Positions 9,613-19,563 of a DNA stretch of 64,000 bases are shown here, in pieces. Both the position numbers and the translations under genes were made by a program. Below the pieces are notes generated by a model. The model saw nothing but the letters and a program-made list of their open reading frames with translations. It was not told where the DNA came from and did no database searches. The DNA is taken from positions 62,001 through 126,000 of the forward strand of contig JAFVAU010000025.1 in assembly GCA_017480345.1 (NCBI GenBank), read 5' to 3'. Origin of the DNA: Bacteroidales bacterium (GTDB lineage: Bacteria; Bacteroidota; Bacteroidia; Bacteroidales; UBA932). Positions within the stretch are counted from its first letter, which is position 1; every line of letters starts with the position of its first letter.

Positions 9613-10616
9613 TGCAGATATACGTTAAATTCACCGTCATAAGTAGGGTCAATCATCACGCCCGAATCCACCCCATGCGTCAGGAGCGTCCCCTCCACCG
9701 TCGTGAGCTGTCCGCGCATCAGCGGCACCGTAATACTGTTCACCGTGGATATATACTCCCCTTCCGCATCGTAAAACTCCAGCGCCACCACTACAAGACC
9801 CTCGTCCGGGCCCATAATCACCCAGTCCCAGCCTAGGTCCACCTTGCCATCCTCCCGGAGCTGCATCCTGGTCCAGAAAGAATAGCCCGTTCCGGCATCG
9901 GCCGCCCGTTCCGTAAACAGGTTAAAGGCATTGGGCAGATACTGCGGATACACCACCCGCACCTGATAACTGTTCAAATCGGCCTCGGGAATCTGCGATT
10001 TAATGGCGCTGCCCTGCCGCATGGCCCGCTCGCGCGCCCAGAACTGCAGGAACTCCTCTTTGTCGGTAGCCACAAAACGATACTGTGCAAGCGGCCGCTT
10101 CAACGTAAGCGTCGTTTCATACACCGACCCCGCCGTTATCAGCGTCTCCAGCGGCAGTTCCTCCTGCGCAAAGAAAGCTTCCTGCCGTCTGTCGCCACCC
10201 GGATATTCGCCCGTCAGGCCGATATGCTGGAACTCCGTCACATCATACACCGGTCCCGTCTCTGCCGATACAAAATCCACCCATAGCTGCGCCAGGTACC
10301 GCCCCGGCTTGAGGCTGAGCGTCACATCCCGCTCCAGAGAAGCCAAGTCCGCGCCCACATACGTCTGGACAAGGAACGCCTCCCGTTCAAAATCCCCGGG
10401 AACGCCCCGGTAAAGCCGCACATGGCATTGCACCTCCAGGCTGGGAGCCTTCGTCTCAGGATATTCCACCGTCTTGTAAGGCGGCAGCGACTCGTCAAAC
10501 GCCAGATGCAGCGTCACCTCCACGTCCGAGCTGCCCACCGGTAATTCGTGCACGTCGCACGCCCACAGGCACAAGGCAGCCGCCAGGAGGGCCATATTTC
10601 GTAACATCCTACTCAT
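9609..10616 (-). CDS. Mfa2/FimB-like or DUF6562-like lipoprotein
   Basis: 335 residues from the ATG at 10616. This start was preferred over a longer frame because it gives a clean lipoprotein signal (LCLWACDV) and overlaps the upstream stop by only 8 bp. The N-terminal part has a charged strand-rich region (VTLHLAFDE), and the middle holds LKRPLAQYRFVATD, resembling the RPLAQ motif of the neighbouring lipoproteins and of FimB/Mfa2 anchor subunits. It likely anchors or caps a fimbria-like structure made with the DUF3575 and DUF6562 partners in the same operon. Family assignment is tentative. Confidence 0.65.
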   Translation of the reverse strand: MSRMLRNMALLAAALCLWACDVHELPVGSSDVEVTLHLAFDESLPPYKTVEYPETKAPSLEVQCHVRLYRGVPGDFEREAFLVQTYVGADLASLERDVTLSLKPGRYLAQLWVDFVSAETGPVYDVTEFQHIGLTGEYPGGDRRQEAFFAQEELPLETLITAGSVYETTLTLKRPLAQYRFVATDKEEFLQFWARERAMRQGSAIKSQIPEADLNSYQVRVVYPQYLPNAFNLFTERAADAGTGYSFWTRMQLREDGKVDLGWDWVIMGPDEGLVVVALEFYDAEGEYISTVNSITVPLMRGQLTTVEGTLLTHGVDSGVMIDPTYDGEFNVYLQ

Positions 10617-11754
10617 GGTTCCTCCTTTTTCCAAAACGGAACGACAGCGTGACCGCCGCGTGATCCGGTCCCCAATAATGTTTCCATAGGCCCTCTTCAG
10701 CCAGGGCGCCGTTCTCCACATTGAAAAAGGTATCGTAGTATAACGGCATGTATCCGGCGCCCAGGCTGAATTCCAAGGCCCATCGGGAATTTCCAAACGG
10801 CAGGCGGTATCCGGCGTTGATGCCCCCGCCAAACACAGGACTCTTGGTTGCATGGTCCTGATAACGGTACCGGCCGCCCACAGCCACATTATACCAGCCA
10901 AACGTGGCATGAGCGGCGACATAAAAGCCGGTGAAGTCCCGCCGGAACCAGTATCGCACCTCCGGCTGGGACCCTGCCACCCTGAACTTGATGTTGTTCT
11001 TGAACCAGTTCAGGGCCGAATAGTAGAACGGAACGCTCACCGAAAAATGCCGTCCAATTTCCACTTCCACGGCCAGGTTCGCCGTCAAGTTCAGCGGATA
11101 AGTCAAAAAGTTCGTTTTCAAATACCACGACGTGGACCAGGGGGATTCCTCCACTACGGTCGGAATGACAGTAGCCTTTTCTGTCATTTCGAGCGAAGTC
11201 GAGAAATCTCCTCTGGAGACCTCCTCTGGCATTTCGAGCGGAGCCGCAGTCGAGAAATCTCCCGCAGCCGGAGCGTGTGAATCTCCTTTTTCCTGCACGC
11301 TGAACGTAAGCGCAATGGCGCAGCGCCTGAAATCCTCCCTTGGGACCGATTTAACATCATCCCATGTCGAAACGGCCGCATGCATGGATATCACCATCTT
11401 CGGCGCATCTTGTAACGACTGCAACCAGCTTTCCACCGCCTTGCCGCGGCGGATAGACAGAGCGGCATTTGCCGCCCGATTCCCATCCGGGGAACTGAGT
11501 GGGTAAAGCGTTACGTCAACCGTCTCCACGCCTGCTTCCTTCAACGCTCCAAGCTGTATCCGCAAACGGTCCATCACAAGACCGTTACCACGGAAATCCG
11601 CATCTATCACGTGACTGGACGCGGGAAACCAAATAATAAACGAATCATCGGCCGGGCCGGACATGCCGCCGCCGGGCTGCAGTTGCGCAAAAGCGGAAGG
11701 CCTGGCCCAAAGACAGAGCAACAGGCACACCAACAAACAACACTTTTTTTGCAT
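10609..11754 (-). CDS. DUF3575 outer-membrane protein with repeat-derived linker
   Basis: 381 residues from the ATG at 11754, where a signal peptide begins (LLVCLLLCLWARPSAFA). Residues of about 25-130 resemble an OmpA/DUF3868-like half (VDVTLYPLSSPDGN, then RRGKAVESWLQSL). Residues of about 185-381 are the DUF3575 beta-barrel (SWYLKTNFLTYPLNLTANLA, ending VTLSFRFGKRR). Between them lies a linker with two GDFST units, encoded by copies of a dispersed palindromic repeat (11132-11275). DUF3575 genes usually accompany Mfa-type fimbrial operons, as here. The fused linker is unusual. Confidence 0.75.
   Translation of the reverse strand: MQKKCCLLVCLLLCLWARPSAFAQLQPGGGMSGPADDSFIIWFPASSHVIDADFRGNGLVMDRLRIQLGALKEAGVETVDVTLYPLSSPDGNRAANAALSIRRGKAVESWLQSLQDAPKMVISMHAAVSTWDDVKSVPREDFRRCAIALTFSVQEKGDSHAPAAGDFSTAAPLEMPEEVSRGDFSTSLEMTEKATVIPTVVEESPWSTSWYLKTNFLTYPLNLTANLAVEVEIGRHFSVSVPFYYSALNWFKNNIKFRVAGSQPEVRYWFRRDFTGFYVAAHATFGWYNVAVGGRYRYQDHATKSPVFGGGINAGYRLPFGNSRWALEFSLGAGYMPLYYDTFFNVENGALAEEGLWKHYWGPDHAAVTLSFRFGKRRNHE
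11132..11275. repeat. Dispersed REP-like repeats inside the DUF3575 gene
   Basis: Two tandem copies of a palindromic unit are visible on the plus strand: TTTCGAGCGAAGTCGAGAAA (about 11187-11206) and a variant beginning CATTTCGAGCGGAGCC (about 11230). A related intergenic unit, TTCTGAGCGAAGCGAAGAAT, is at about 18460. They are translated in frame as the linker of the DUF3575 protein. Confidence 0.7.
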
Positions 11755-11761
11755 AAATCTT

Positions 11762-12802
11762 CTATTGAGCATTATCAGACAATTGGACATTGCCCCGTAC
11801 AAGTTCCCCAAAACGGTCCAGGTACTCACGGGGAGCATACTGCAGTCCAAATGAAGCCTTCTTCATAAAGCGGATGGCCGTATCAACTTTTCTTCGGGCG
11901 GACGAAGCGGACAAAGCGGAGCGCCGTCCGGGAGCATGATGGCCGAAGTCTCCACCGCCAAAGACAACTCCATATAATGCGCCGTACGGCATTCCAGCAG
12001 GATACAAGCCGACATCCAGCCCTAATTCTTCTCTAACAAAACAGGTTACCATTCTCGTCCATCTTCCTATGCCGCACCGGTGGCATAACTGCCGGAACTT
12101 ATCCTTGTCATACTGCCCGTCCAGGGCGCGCAGCGCCATGGCCATGTCACAAAGCTGCCTGAGACCGACGCCGGGGCCCATGGCATGTTTGAGGATATGG
12201 GCGTCGAGCATGAGCAAGGTCGCCTCCGGAGAAGGAATCCCGGGATGTAGCGCCGGAGAAACATGCAGGTCGATATAACGGCTATGGATATCCACCGATG
12301 CTGGGCGGTCATCGCAGAAGTAGCTGCCGTCGGACGTCAGCACCGGGGCATATCCTTTTTTCTTAAATATCATCAGAGCCGATGGAAGTTCTGCGGCCGT
12401 AAAAAACAAATCGATGTCTCCGGACTCGCGAAGAAGCGGTTTGGGATAAAAAGCAGCAACAGCAGGACCCTTCATCAGGACCGGAGAGAGGCCGGCCCTA
12501 CGAAGACCGCCCAGCATTGTTTCCGCCTGCTTCTGGACGGCGGCACTGCGCTGCTCTACACGGGCCGATTGGGCAGCAAGGGAAAACACGAAATCCTCCG
12601 GGACACTCATCCTGGCCGGCAACTTGGAAAGTGCCTGGTACATCAATCCCGTAACCGTCTGTTGCCGCGCAAGTGCGTAAACCTCCTTCCAAAGGGATGG
12701 CTCTAACTCGCGGCATTGATTCACCGTCACTTCCGCATTTTGCGTTCCCAAGGCATACCGCACAAGCGAGAGCAGGACCTTATCCGGCATAAAAGGCGGC
12801 AT
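11762..12802 (-). CDS. Nucleotidyltransferase family protein
   Basis: 346 residues from the ATG at 12802, which overlaps the stop of the upstream hydrolase gene; longer starts in the same frame run over that gene and were rejected. The signature VLMKGPAVAAFYPKPLLRE followed by SGDIDLFF (residues about 118-145) is that of the PF14907-type nucleotidyltransferase family, with the paired acidic residues in DIDLF. Such genes often sit at the end of Bacteroidales polysaccharide loci. The substrate is unknown; a role in modifying a small molecule or sugar is inference. Confidence 0.7.
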   Translation of the reverse strand: MPPFMPDKVLLSLVRYALGTQNAEVTVNQCRELEPSLWKEVYALARQQTVTGLMYQALSKLPARMSVPEDFVFSLAAQSARVEQRSAAVQKQAETMLGGLRRAGLSPVLMKGPAVAAFYPKPLLRESGDIDLFFTAAELPSALMIFKKKGYAPVLTSDGSYFCDDRPASVDIHSRYIDLHVSPALHPGIPSPEATLLMLDAHILKHAMGPGVGLRQLCDMAMALRALDGQYDKDKFRQLCHRCGIGRWTRMVTCFVREELGLDVGLYPAGMPYGALYGVVFGGGDFGHHAPGRRSALSASSARRKVDTAIRFMKKASFGLQYAPREYLDRFGELVRGNVQLSDNAQ

Positions 12803-13224
12803 TACCTCTTTTTCCCCAACAAGCGGGAGAACCATGAGCGATGACTGCGATGGCTCCGCCTGTGTTTCATTGCTTTCTCCTTTCCGCTCACAAGGGCATA
12901 TATCTCGCCCCAGTCCGGAATGCCTCCCAGGTTGGAATCGTCGATAAAAAGATCGGCGGAAACCTTGGGAGAGCCGTTTGGGTTGGAGGCAAACAGCGAC
13001 CCCTGCGGCTTGTTGCTGTTGACAGCGTAAAACTTCAGTCCCCTCTCGGCACACCATTTTACAGCCTCGTGCAGGAGATCGCCGGAACGGACGGTCCATA
13101 AGATAAGCTCATGACCATCGGCGCTCAACTGTTTGAGGGTCTCTACGGCGAAGGGTTTTTCCTTGCCGATGGAAGGATATTTGTGCTCGACGATAGTTCC
13201 GTCAAAATCCACTGCAATTCTCAT
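12802..13224 (-). CDS. Small HAD-like hydrolase (BT0820 type)
   Basis: 140 residues. Begins MRIAVDFDGTIVEH with the DxD nucleophile motif, followed by ELILWTVRSG and a later acidic FIDDSNLG (residues about 93-100), which together match the HAD phosphatase fold without a large cap domain. The C-terminal tail is basic (KHRRSHRSHRSWFSRLLGKK). It overlaps the upstream Wzc gene by 4 bp and the downstream nucleotidyltransferase by 1 bp, so it is co-translated with capsule genes. Substrate unknown. Confidence 0.75.
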   Translation of the reverse strand: MRIAVDFDGTIVEHKYPSIGKEKPFAVETLKQLSADGHELILWTVRSGDLLHEAVKWCAERGLKFYAVNSNKPQGSLFASNPNGSPKVSADLFIDDSNLGGIPDWGEIYALVSGKEKAMKHRRSHRSHRSWFSRLLGKKR

Positions 13225-15593
13225 TTCGCATCACCATAATACCCGGCACCGTAGCCGTAACCGTAGTAGCCATATCCGTATCCATAGCCATAGCTATAAC
13301 CATAGATCTTGCGAATATCCGTTCCGTTGAGCACAACGGAAAGATTTTTCAGGCGGTGTTCCTCGCTAAGTTCCTTGACCATGGGAAGGAGCCGCCGGTC
13401 GGACACGCCGCAGCGGAGAACAAAGAGGTTCATGTCCACAACCCGGCCCACTACCATCGAGTCAGCCACCACATTAACGGGCGTTCCGTCCAGAATAATG
13501 TAGTCATAGTGCTTTCTGAGAATCTCTATGAGCTCATCAAAACGGCTCCGTCCCAGAAGTTCCGTTGGATTCGGCGGTATATGTCCGGCAGGGATGAAGT
13601 CGATGCCATCCAATACGTTGCGGCGCAGGACGTGCTCAAGTGTTAAATCCTTATCCACCAGATAATTGGAAAGACCCGCCGTGCGATGCTTCATTCCAAA
13701 GAAAGAAGATATGGAGCGCTTGCGAAGATCAATATCCACGACCACCACTTTTTTCTCGGCATCCTTCAGGCACATCGCAACATTTCTGGAGATGAACGAC
13801 TTACCGGCGCCGGAATTAAACGAGGACGTCATGATGACAGGATTTGTACAGCCTTCCGGCTTTGTGAAGTCAATGTTCGTGCACATCATACGCATGGCCT
13901 CCTTGAACACCTTGGACGAGTTGCCATATTCAATGATAGGTATTGAGGAGCCATCCTCCCGCTTTTTCTTCTTGAGTTCCTTCAGCTTTTTCCGTTTGAA
14001 CACCGCCTCGGGGATATCGGCCAGGAAAGGGATGTCACCCACTTCGTCGATGTCCTTGCGACTACGGATTTTGGTATCCATGAACAACCTGACAACAAGG
14101 ATGACAGCAGGAACGAACAAACCGATAAGGAACGCCACAAGAAGCATCTTGTTCCTGTCCGGATAAATGGGCGTCCAGGAGCCAGCCGCCGAATCTATCA
14201 TCCGGGCATTGTTATCCACCATGGCCTGTGTAAGGGCGTTTTCCTCCCGCTTGTTAAGGAGGAACACATACAGGGATTCTTTGATTTTTTGCTGACGCTC
14301 GATGGAGAGGAGTTCCCGGGCCTTCGCAGGCATGGTGGTGAACATCTCCAGGGATTCCTGTTCGCGCTGGACCAGTTCCCGCCGGTTCACAGCGAGCGAG
14401 GCCGTAAGGTTGGTGATGAAACCTAGAATATTCGAGCGGACGGACTGGAGTCCGGACTCAACCTGACGCACCGCCGGGGAGTCAGCGCTACTCTCCTGTA
14501 TGAGTTGTTCACGCTGAATGATAAGCTTGTTGTACTGCCCGATAGCCTGACTGAGATTGGCATCCTCCAAGCCGGTATTCACCGGAATGGTTTCGTAAAT
14601 CTGAAAAGAGGAACGTAAATATTCGTCCAGATATTCGGCCAGTTTCAACTTGGCTTCTATCTCCACAATCTCTTGACTGTACTTGTTACTCTCCGACAAA
14701 TACTGGGCAGCGGCAGCATCCACGCTCATAATGCGCTCATTGATTTTAAAATCGGCAATGTCATCCTCCACTTCGCCAAGTTCCCGTTGGATAATCATCA
14801 GCCGGTCATTGATGAAAGCGGCGGTATTGACGGCTATCCTGTTTTTCTCACGGATGGCATCCTCGTTATATTTCTCGACAAGCATATTGAGCACGTCGCT
14901 GGCCCGGTGGATAGAATAGTCCTGGAGGGAAAGGGAAAGGATACTCCCCTCCTCTTCCGTCTGCTGGATTTTCAGACGGGACAGGAATCCGGCAGCGGCA
15001 TTGGTAACGGGAAACTTGACCACCGCAATGTCCTTTCCCACATAATCGTTATAATAGCCCGTGGGCTGAAAGCAGATACGCGAACCGGCAATCTCCAGCG
15101 TATCGCCAACCATCACGTCTTTCAGGGTATCGGCAGCGTTCGATACCCATAACCGGCCTTTTTCAAAGACGCGAACCTTGAGTGGCAGATATTCAGGTGC
15201 GCCGGAAGAACGGTCGACCAGCATCCTTATGGGCGAAAGGTTGTACAGCTCGATGTCGCGGAGGCGGTCACGGATGGTGTAGCTGACGTCGGCGTTCAGG
15301 GACTGGACGACTTCGCCCATCAGACGCTTCGACTTGAGCTGGAGTATCTCGTTGGACATGCTCACCTTATTGATGAGCCCGCTGTAATTGTCCATGTGAA
15401 CAGTTGAACGGGTGTTGCTGGGGTCCTTGATAATCACGGTAGCGTCACTGCGGTAAATCATCGGCATCTTTGAGTACCGATAATAGGCAAAGCCTACACT
15501 GAGAGCCACGCACAAAAAGAACCAATACCAGTGCCGGAGCAGGTAAAAGAAAAGGTCCATCAGGTTGACCTGGTTGTTGTTTTTCTCTTGCAT
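13221..15593 (-). CDS. wzc: Wzc-type polysaccharide copolymerase and tyrosine autokinase
   Basis: 790 residues, inner membrane. The first membrane helix is near residue 17 (HWYWFFLCVALSVGFAYY), then a Wzz chain-length domain with long coiled coils, then a second helix near 490 (MLLVAFLIGLFVPAVILVV). The cytoplasmic BY-kinase has Walker A SSFNSGAGKSFISRN (about 590), Walker A' VVVVDIDLRKRS and Walker B YDYIILDGTP. The C-terminus is a Gly/Tyr repeat with more than ten tyrosines, the expected autophosphorylation tail. It works with Wza to control capsule chain length and export, and follows wza by 5 bp. Confidence 0.93.
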   Translation of the reverse strand: MQEKNNNQVNLMDLFFYLLRHWYWFFLCVALSVGFAYYRYSKMPMIYRSDATVIIKDPSNTRSTVHMDNYSGLINKVSMSNEILQLKSKRLMGEVVQSLNADVSYTIRDRLRDIELYNLSPIRMLVDRSSGAPEYLPLKVRVFEKGRLWVSNAADTLKDVMVGDTLEIAGSRICFQPTGYYNDYVGKDIAVVKFPVTNAAAGFLSRLKIQQTEEEGSILSLSLQDYSIHRASDVLNMLVEKYNEDAIREKNRIAVNTAAFINDRLMIIQRELGEVEDDIADFKINERIMSVDAAAAQYLSESNKYSQEIVEIEAKLKLAEYLDEYLRSSFQIYETIPVNTGLEDANLSQAIGQYNKLIIQREQLIQESSADSPAVRQVESGLQSVRSNILGFITNLTASLAVNRRELVQREQESLEMFTTMPAKARELLSIERQQKIKESLYVFLLNKREENALTQAMVDNNARMIDSAAGSWTPIYPDRNKMLLVAFLIGLFVPAVILVVRLFMDTKIRSRKDIDEVGDIPFLADIPEAVFKRKKLKELKKKKREDGSSIPIIEYGNSSKVFKEAMRMMCTNIDFTKPEGCTNPVIMTSSFNSGAGKSFISRNVAMCLKDAEKKVVVVDIDLRKRSISSFFGMKHRTAGLSNYLVDKDLTLEHVLRRNVLDGIDFIPAGHIPPNPTELLGRSRFDELIEILRKHYDYIILDGTPVNVVADSMVVGRVVDMNLFVLRCGVSDRRLLPMVKELSEEHRLKNLSVVLNGTDIRKIYGYSYGYGYGYGYYGYGYGAGYYGDAK

Positions 15594-15598
15594 GTCTT

Positions 15599-16369
15599 TT
15601 ATTTGTTTCTGTTGGACCAGATGAGTACGTTCGTAATAATGGAGGCCAGGGTGAGTCCGGTCCCCACAATGGTCAGCGTGGCCTGTCCCTCGGAGCTCAA
15701 CACCGCTCCCTTGGGCTTGACATAAACAATGTCATTCTGCTGCAGATAAAACACGGGAGAGTCAAACAGGTCTTTCTTCTGAAGGTTAACCGTATAGGCC
15801 GTCCGCGTATCGTCTACGGTTCGGATGACCGTCACCTTTTTGATATTGGCCGCATGCGTGATACCCCCGGAACGGGCCAGAACCTGTAACAGGTTGATGC
15901 TGGAATCGCCCACGGTGAGCACGTTGTTTCCGAGGCTTCCCATGACCGTGACTTTGAAGTTCTGCAATTCCACATTGACCACAGGGTCTTTTATGTACCC
16001 TTTCTCGCGGATGCTGCCCGCAATCAGTTCCCGGGCCTCCCTGAGCGTCTTGCCTTCCATTTTGAGAAGGCCCAATACGGGGAAGTCTATGTTTCCGTTC
16101 CGGTCAATGACATAGCTGACCATTTTCTGTGCAGCGGCCGAAGCGTCCACCAGGCTGAGTCCCGCATTGAAAGGCGACGCCAACTGTGGATTCTCGCTGA
16201 GCACCTGGATGCCCAGTTTATCTTCTTTATGCAACACCAGTTCGGGCGCCGGCGGTGCCGGATAGGGCGTGTTTTCCTGCATATCCAGCAGAAGGCTCAT
16301 TTTACGCGGCGTAGCACAACTGACCACAAGCAGCACAGCCAGCACAAAACCCGGAAGTTTATTCTTCAT
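15599..16369 (-). CDS. wza: Wza-type outer-membrane polysaccharide export lipoprotein
   Basis: 256 residues. The signal ends VVSCATP with the lipidated Cys at residue 18. A poly-export domain follows (HKEDKLGIQVLSENP, RNGNIDFPVLGLLKMEGKTL, residues about 47-120), then an SLBB-like domain (FKVTVMGSLGNNVLTVGD). A C-terminal hydrophobic helix (TGLTLASIITNVLIW) is typical of Bacteroidetes Wza proteins. It forms the outer-membrane channel for the polysaccharide. It overlaps the upstream glycosyltransferase by 4 bp. Confidence 0.92.
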   Translation of the reverse strand: MKNKLPGFVLAVLLVVSCATPRKMSLLLDMQENTPYPAPPAPELVLHKEDKLGIQVLSENPQLASPFNAGLSLVDASAAAQKMVSYVIDRNGNIDFPVLGLLKMEGKTLREARELIAGSIREKGYIKDPVVNVELQNFKVTVMGSLGNNVLTVGDSSINLLQVLARSGGITHAANIKKVTVIRTVDDTRTAYTVNLQKKDLFDSPVFYLQQNDIVYVKPKGAVLSSEGQATLTIVGTGLTLASIITNVLIWSNRNK

Positions 16370-17508
16370 TTTTCATATATTTTAAGTACATTTTTTATCA
16401 TTTCACCAAGCGTATAACGCGCCTCAAAGAGACGGCGGGCACCGTCACTGTATTTCTCCTGGTTGTCCAATACACCCTGTATAGCCGTAGCAAGCATTTT
16501 GGCGTTCCGCGGTGGAACGTTCATCCCGGAAACACCGTCCTCGTTTACCCAGGAAACACCAGAGCCCGGGATGGAAGTGGCCACCACAGGCTTTCCACAG
16601 GACATGGCTTCAATTTGTACAATGCCAAAGGCCTCCGTCTTGATGACACTGGGAAGCACAAACAGGTCACAGGCGCCAAACAGGGCATTGAACTCGTCAC
16701 CCTCGGGAAGATACCCCGGAAGGCTTACCCGGTGTTCCAGATGGTTTTCACGGATGAGCTTTTCAAGCCTGCCGCGCAAAGGGCCCTCCCCCACAATCTG
16801 CAGTTCAAAAGATTCAGGCAAATACCCCATGGCCTCTATCAAATACTGATACCCCTTGTAAGGGACCAAACGGCCCACCGACAGGATATGGTATCTAGCC
16901 ATGAAAGACCTCCGTATCCTTGAGATGTCCGCCTCCTTCATGGGCAGGGGAAGAATGCCGATGGGTACGACCGAGCACTTGGACTGGGAATGCCTCAGAT
17001 GCGGAGAATTTCTTACATAGACAGGGGTCGTACCCACTATCCGTTCGGCCCGGCGCAGCATCCAGTTTTGAAGCGGCTTATAGAAAAGCAGCAGCAGTTT
17101 TTGCGAGACGATGTCGGAGTGCCAATGCACGATGACGCGTCCCTTGTACCCGCTCAGACAAAGAGACAGAGCCGCCATGGGGTCCGGGTGATGGATGTGA
17201 ATGATGTCATATTCCTGACAGTGTGCCTTCAGGTAACGAATCATTGCCGGGGAAATCATGGTGCCGGCAACCTTGCATAGCGCAGGGACACAGATAATCC
17301 GGCCCGATGCATTCAGCTGCAAAATGAGCGTGCCTGCTTCATGCCGTGTTTTTCCCGTATCCTTGGCATCAATGGGCGCAGAAGGCAATTTCGCGCAAAG
17401 CATATCGCAGCGGACGCCGCGTTCGGAGATGCCTTCCGTAAGGTCCCGCATCACCTTTTCCACACCACCCCTTATGGGATAGAATTTTCCAAGTTGAAGG
17501 ATTCTCAT
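16366..17508 (-). CDS. GT4-family glycosyltransferase
   Basis: 380 residues from the ATG at 17508; the longer frame begins only with TTG. Two Rossmann halves of the GT-B fold: a glycine-rich start (GKFYPIRGGVEKVM) and a C-terminal half with SVGRLVPYKGYQYLIEAM and the retaining EX7E motif in TEAFGIVQIEAMSCGKPVV (residues about 290-308). It adds a sugar to the repeat unit at the cytoplasmic membrane face. Donor and acceptor cannot be read from sequence. It lies between fcl and wza. Confidence 0.85.
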   Translation of the reverse strand: MRILQLGKFYPIRGGVEKVMRDLTEGISERGVRCDMLCAKLPSAPIDAKDTGKTRHEAGTLILQLNASGRIICVPALCKVAGTMISPAMIRYLKAHCQEYDIIHIHHPDPMAALSLCLSGYKGRVIVHWHSDIVSQKLLLLFYKPLQNWMLRRAERIVGTTPVYVRNSPHLRHSQSKCSVVPIGILPLPMKEADISRIRRSFMARYHILSVGRLVPYKGYQYLIEAMGYLPESFELQIVGEGPLRGRLEKLIRENHLEHRVSLPGYLPEGDEFNALFGACDLFVLPSVIKTEAFGIVQIEAMSCGKPVVATSIPGSGVSWVNEDGVSGMNVPPRNAKMLATAIQGVLDNQEKYSDGARRLFEARYTLGEMIKNVLKIYEK

Positions 17509-17519
17509 TATCGTTCGGC

Positions 17520-18449
17520 TCAAACTGGATTCGTAAGGAAGTCCTCATAACTAAGGCGAATACCTTCCTCAAGTTCGGTCTTATAGGTCCAGCCAAGCCC
17601 TGCGGCCTTGCTGACATCCAACAGTTTGCGCGGCGTACCGTTGGGCCGGGTAGTATCCCACTCAATGCGTCCGGTGTACCCTACCACCTTTGCCACCAAC
17701 TCCGTCAGCGCCTTGATGGTCAGTTCCTTACCCGTCCCGGCATTCACCGTCTCGTCCCCACTATAGTTGTTCATCAGGAACACGCACAGGTTGGCCAGGT
17801 CATCCACATACAGGAACTCCCGCAGCGGAGAACCGTCGCCCCAGCAAGTTACCGAGGGCAGCCCCGCCACCTTCGCCTCATGGAAACGACGGATCAGCGC
17901 CGGCAGCACGTGCGAATGCTCCGGATGGTAATTATCATTGGGCCCATACAGGTTCGTAGGCATCACGGAGATATAATCCGTCCCATACTGCTTGTTCAGG
18001 AACTCGCAATACTTCAAGCCGGAAATCTTGGCCAGCGCATAGGCCTCATTGGTCTTCTCCAGCGCACCCGTGAGCAAACAGCTCTCCGGCATCGGCTGTG
18101 GCGCCATGCGCGGATAGATGCAGGACGACCCCAGGAACTCAAGCTTCTTGCAGCCATTCTTCCAAGCCGCGTGAATCACGTTCATTTCCAGAATCATGTT
18201 CTCGTACATGAAATCCGCCAGGGCCGATTGATTGGCAATAATACCGCCCACCTTAGCCGCTGCAAGGAACACGTACTCCGGCTTCTCCGCCGCAAAGAAC
18301 GCCTCCACAGCCTCCTGTCGTGTCAAATCCAATTCCTTGTGCGTCCGGGTGACAATGTTCGTATATCCCTGCCGCTGCAATTCACGCACAATGGCAGAGC
18401 CAACCATTCCCCGGTGCCCCGCCACATATATTTTGCTATTCTTTTCCAT
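17520..18449 (-). CDS. fcl: GDP-L-fucose synthase
   Basis: 309 residues, usual length for the family. NADP-binding [14 protein letters not shown] near the N-terminus, the catalytic serine in LGSSCIYP, and the YxxxK pair in [14 protein letters not shown] (residues about 135-145). Catalyses epimerisation and reduction of GDP-4-keto-6-deoxymannose to GDP-L-fucose. It acts directly after Gmd, encoded just upstream at 19562-18480, so the polysaccharide very likely contains fucose. A REP-like repeat occupies the 30-bp gap between the two genes. Confidence 0.95.
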   Translation of the reverse strand: MEKNSKIYVAGHRGMVGSAIVRELQRQGYTNIVTRTHKELDLTRQEAVEAFFAAEKPEYVFLAAAKVGGIIANQSALADFMYENMILEMNVIHAAWKNGCKKLEFLGSSCIYPRMAPQPMPESCLLTGALEKTNEAYALAKISGLKYCEFLNKQYGTDYISVMPTNLYGPNDNYHPEHSHVLPALIRRFHEAKVAGLPSVTCWGDGSPLREFLYVDDLANLCVFLMNNYSGDETVNAGTGKELTIKALTELVAKVVGYTGRIEWDTTRPNGTPRKLLDVSKAAGLGWTYKTELEEGIRLSYEDFLTNPV

Positions 18450-18454
18450 TATTC

Positions 18455-18481
18455 TGTCATTCTGAGCGAAGCGAAGAATCT
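18455..18481. repeat. REP-like palindromic repeat between gmd and fcl
   Basis: A 27-bp unit, TGTCATTCTGAGCGAAGCGA continuing AGAATCT, which is a known style of dispersed repeat in Bacteroidetes. Its last bases coincide with the gmd stop codon. Related units lie inside the DUF3575 gene near 11187 and 11230. Confidence 0.65.
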
Positions 18482-19562
18482 AGTCCTCCAGCCGTTCCTG
18501 CAGATACAGTTTGCGCACCTTTTTCATGTCGTGCTCCACCATATTTTTCACCAGTTCCTCGAAGCTGGTCTTCTGCGGATTCCAGCCCAGGCGCTCGCGG
18601 GCCTTGGTAGGGTCTCCGAGCAACTGGTCCACTTCTGCGGGACGGAAGTACTTGGGATCCACCTCTACCAACACTTTGCCGGTTTCCACGTCAATTCCCT
18701 TTTCATGCAGGCCTTCTCCTTCCCATCTGAGCACGATGCCCACTTCCCGGAACGCCAGCGTGCAGAACTCCCGCACCGTGTGGTACTGCCCCGTGGCAAT
18801 CACAAAGTCCTCCGGCTTCTCCTGCTGCAGGATGAGCCACATGCACTCCACGTAGTCCTTGGCATAGCCCCAGTCACGTAGGCTGTTCAGGTTGCCCAGA
18901 TACAGCTTGTCCTGGAATCCCTGGGCAATGCGCGCCGCCGCCAGCGTAATTTTACGCGTCACGAACGTCTCGCCACGGCGCTCGCTCTCGTGGTTGAAGA
19001 GAATGCCGTTGCAGCAGTACATGCCATAGCTCTCACGGTAGTTCTTCATAATCCAGAAACCATAGAGCTTCGCCACTCCGTACGGGCTGCGCGGATAAAA
19101 CGGCGTCGTTTCCTTCTGCGGTACTTCCTGCACCATACCGTAGAGCTCCGAGGTGGATGCCTGGTAGATGCGGCACTTGTCCGCCAGTCCGGCGATTCTC
19201 ACCGCTTCCAACAGCCTCAACACTCCCAACGCATCCGCATCGGCCGTAAACTCCGGCACGTCGAAACTCACCTTCACATGGCTCTGTGCAGCCAGGTTGT
19301 AAATTTCGTCTGGTTTGATTTCACTGATGATGCGGATGAGGCTGGAGCTGTCTGTCATATCCCCCCAATGGAGGTTCACCAGCCGCTTTTTCTTCATGTC
19401 CCGCACCCACTCGTCCAGATACAGGTGCTCGATGCGGCCCGTGTTGAAACTAGAGGAACGACGTAGGATGCCGTGCACCTCGTAACCTTTCTCTATCAGG
19501 AGCTCCGCAAGGAAGCTTCCGTCCTGTCCGGTAATACCGGTAATCAAAGCTATCTTTTCCAT
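18480..19562 (-). CDS. gmd: GDP-mannose 4,6-dehydratase
   Basis: 360 residues from ATG 19562, chosen because the Rossmann motif [16 protein letters not shown] follows immediately. The catalytic region has QASTSELYG and [12 protein letters not shown] (YxxxK). [15 protein letters not shown] is typical of Gmd. Converts GDP-D-mannose to GDP-4-keto-6-deoxymannose, the substrate of the neighbouring Fcl. Length and motif order match the family; the frame is intact. Confidence 0.95.
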   Translation of the reverse strand: MEKIALITGITGQDGSFLAELLIEKGYEVHGILRRSSSFNTGRIEHLYLDEWVRDMKKKRLVNLHWGDMTDSSSLIRIISEIKPDEIYNLAAQSHVKVSFDVPEFTADADALGVLRLLEAVRIAGLADKCRIYQASTSELYGMVQEVPQKETTPFYPRSPYGVAKLYGFWIMKNYRESYGMYCCNGILFNHESERRGETFVTRKITLAAARIAQGFQDKLYLGNLNSLRDWGYAKDYVECMWLILQQEKPEDFVIATGQYHTVREFCTLAFREVGIVLRWEGEGLHEKGIDVETGKVLVEVDPKYFRPAEVDQLLGDPTKARERLGWNPQKTSFEELVKNMVEHDMKKVRKLYLQERLED

Positions 19563-19563
19563 G

